Program-made: the position numbers and the translations under genes | Origin: Inia geoffrensis | Taxonomy: Eukaryota; Chordata; Mammalia; Artiodactyla; Iniidae | Length of the DNA stretch: 64,000 nt | Reading direction: 5' to 3' | Assembly (NCBI GenBank): GCA_036417435.1 | Contig: CM070903.1 | Location: 53,792,001-53,856,000 of the forward strand | The notes under the pieces: model-generated | Databases searched by the model: none | Seen by the model: the letters and a program-made list of their open reading frames with translations, nothing else | Told to the model about the DNA's origin: nothing | Shown: in pieces, positions 61,600-64,000 of the stretch | Numbering within the stretch: the stretch's first letter is position 1 | How the letters are laid out: the number at the start of each line of letters is the position of its first letter

Positions 61600-63960
61600 C
61601 AGGCATTACCTCGAAGATGATGCGGGTTTGCAGCAATAAAGCGAATATCACAATAAAGTAAGTCACAAATATTTTGCTTTCCCAGTGCATATAAAAGTTA
61701 CATTTATACTATTCTGTAGTCTGGCAAGTGTGCAATAGAATTATGCTTAGAAAAACAATGTACCTATCTTAGTTAAAAAATACTTTATTGCTAAAAAATG
61801 CTAATTATCATCTGAGGCCTTTTGCTGGTGGAGGGTCTTGCCTCGATGTTGATGGCTGCTGACCGATTGGGGTGATGGTTGCTGAAGGTTAGGGTGGCTG
61901 TGGCCATTTCTTAAAAGAAGATAATGAAGTCTGCTGCATCCATTGACTCTTCCTTTCACAGATGATTGCTCTACAGCATGCAATGCTGTTTCATAGCATT
62001 TTACCCACAGCAGATCTTCTTTCAGAATTGGAGTCAATCCTCTCAAACCCTGCAGCTGCTTTATCAATTAAGTTTATGTAATATTCTAAGTCCTTTGTTG
62101 TCATTTCAACACTCTTCACAGTTTCTTCACCAAGAGTAGATTCCAACTCAAGAAACCATTTTCTTTGCTCACCCAGAAGAAGCAACTTATCGATTCAAGT
62201 TTTATCATGAGATTTCAGCAATTCAGTCACATTTTCAGGCTCCGCTTCCAATTCTAGTTCTTTTGCTATTTTTGCCGCATCTGTAGTCACCACTTCTACT
62301 GAAGTCTTAATCCCATCAAAAACACTCATGAGGATTGGAATCAACTTCTTTCAAACTCCTGATAATACTGACATTTTAACCTCTTCCCGCGAATCACAAA
62401 TGTTCTTAATGACATTTAGAACGGTGAATCCTTCCAAAAAGGTTTTCAATTTACTTTGCCCAGATCCATCAGAGGAATCACTATCTATGGCAGCTATAGC
62501 CCTATGAAATTAGTGTCTTAAATAATAAAACTTTAAAGTCAAAATGACTCCTTGATCCACGGGGTGCAGAATGGATGTTGTATTAGCAGGCATGAACAAC
62601 ATTAATCTCATCGTACACCTCCATCAGAGCTCTTGCATGACCAGATGTGCTGTCAATGAGCATATTTTGCAAGAAATCTTTTTTTCTGATCAGTAGGATG
62701 CAATAGTGGCCTTAAAATATTCAGTAAACTGTGTTGTAAACAGATGTGCTGTCATCCAGGCTTTGTTGTTCCATTTATAGAGCACAGGCAGAGTGTTCTG
62801 CCTCTTAATGGCCCTAGGATTTTCAGAATGGTAAATGAGCATTGGCTTCACCTTAACGTCATTGGCTGCACTAGTCCCTAACAGGAGAGTCAGCCTGTCC
62901 TTTGAAGATTTGAAGCCAGGCTTTGACTTCTCCTCTCTAGCTATGAAAGTCCTAGATGGCATCTTCTTCCAATAAGGCTGTTTCATCTAATATTGAAAGC
63001 CTGTTTAGTGTAGTTACCTTCATGAAGTATCTTAGCTAAATCTTCTGATAACTTGCTGCAGCTCCTACATCAGCACTTGCAGCTATATCTTGCACTTTGA
63101 TGTTACGGAGACGGCTTCTTTCCTTAAACTTCATGAACCAATTCCTGTTGGCTTCATTCTTCTCTTCTGCAGCTTCCTCACCTCTCTCAGCCTTTATAGA
63201 ATCAAAGAGAGCCGAGGCCTTGCTCAGGATTAGGCTTTGGCTTAAGGGAATGTTACGGCTGGTTTGATCTTCTGCCTAGACCACTACAACTTTCTCCGTA
63301 TCAGCAGTAAGGCTGTTTCACTTTCTTATCATTCATGTGTTCACTGGAATAACACTTTTAATTTCCTTCCCTTTAATTTTCGTGTGCATTCACAACTTGG
63401 CTAACTGTTTGTTGCAAGAGACCTAGCTTTGGGCCTATCTCAGCTTTAAACATGCCTTCCTCACTAACCTTATCATTTCTAGCTTTTGATTGAAAGTGAG
63501 AGATGTGCAACTCTTCCTTTCACTTGAACACTTAGAAGCCAGTGCAGGGTTATTAACTGGCCTAATGTCAGTGTTGTGTCTCAGGGAATAGGAAGACTGA
63601 GGAGAAGGTGAGAGATGGGGGAACAGCTGGTCACTGGAGTAGTCAGAACACATACAATAGTTATCGATTAAATTCGCCCACCTTATATGGGCACAGTTTG
63701 TGGCCTCCCCAAACAATTACAATAGTAACTTCAAAGATCACTGATCACAAATCACCATACAAAATATAATGATGAAAAAGTCTGAGATATTGTGAGAATT
63801 ACCAAAATGTGACACAGAGAGATGAAGTGAGCAAATGCTCTTGGAAAAATAGTGCCAATAGACTTACTCAATGCAGGGTTGCCACAAATCTTCAATTTGT
63901 AAAAAACACATCATCTGCAAAGCACAATAAATCAAAGTGCAATAACATGAGGTATGCCTG
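61600..63960 (-). mobile_element. Tigger1 DNA transposon, almost complete
   Basis: 2361 bp with inverted ends CAGGCATTACCTCG (61600) and GAGGTATGCCTG (ending 63960), the Tigger1 termini. A TA follows the right end; the expected TA at the left is GA. It encodes a pogo-type DDE transposase related to TIGD1 and to CENP-B. Age and breaks show it is dead. Confidence 0.95.
61801..63590 (-). pseudogene. Tigger1 transposase, broken
   Basis: Fragments in order on the minus strand: a helix-turn-helix start (SLTFNQKLEMIRLV, about 63470-63570) whose expected initiator ATG reads CTG; the DDE region with KKMPSRTFIAREEKSKPGF (about 62900-62970); and a carboxyl end with [15 protein letters not shown] (about 62150-62185) and RQDPPPAK-like tail near 61810-61850. 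A 1-bp gain and 2-bp loss flank the first catalytic Asp near 62975-62990. Later Asp residues (LIDSTSGH, VDQGV) remain, although Asn-Ala-Pro next to one is lost. Confidence 0.85.
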
Positions 63961-64000
63961 TATATGCCATCAAGCCTTTTAGGCAGGAAAATGTAAGGAA

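Overview
This is mammalian nuclear DNA. Seven CHR-type tRNA-derived SINEs, several with near-perfect target-site duplications, and no Bov-A or Bov-B copies seen point to a whale or dolphin, or a close relative such as a hippo. No prokaryotic genes, CRISPR arrays or operons are present. I found no convincing new biological system: the window is the 5' end of one well-known gene plus its upstream intergenic DNA, rich in layered transposon remnants.

The only gene I can support is CBLB, on the minus strand. It encodes an E3 ubiquitin ligase that restrains T- and B-cell receptor signalling. The window holds the partial third intron (1-7327), the second coding exon (7328-7578), a 12.6-kb intron (7579-20227), the first coding exon with the ATG (20228-20395, exon edge 20411), a 1.7-kb first intron, and a CpG-island promoter (about 21130-22265) with a proposed non-coding first exon ending at 22109. 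The two coding exons join in frame to give residues 1-139 plus two bases of codon 140. This is the amino-terminal tail and most of the four-helix bundle of the phosphotyrosine-binding region.

From 22.3 kb to the end lies DNA upstream of CBLB with no supported gene. Its main landmarks are antisense and sense L2 copies, a 5'-truncated L1 inserted in an L2 (30564-31167), a CHR SINE (32581-32909), an L2 carrying two LTRs and a hAT fragment (35.0-37.8 kb), a MER20-like element, an MIR, an L1 invaded by another L1 and by a SINE (42.3-43.3 kb), a nearly full-length but dead L1 (46.2-52.86 kb), a small retrocopy ending in an MLT1 LTR (60.3 kb), and an almost complete Tigger1 DNA transposon (61600-63960).

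Repeat family names come from pattern recognition, not a database search. Boundaries marked 'about' could be off by tens of bases. Gene assignment and splice sites of the coding exons are the firmest statements; the transcription start and exon 1 are inference.
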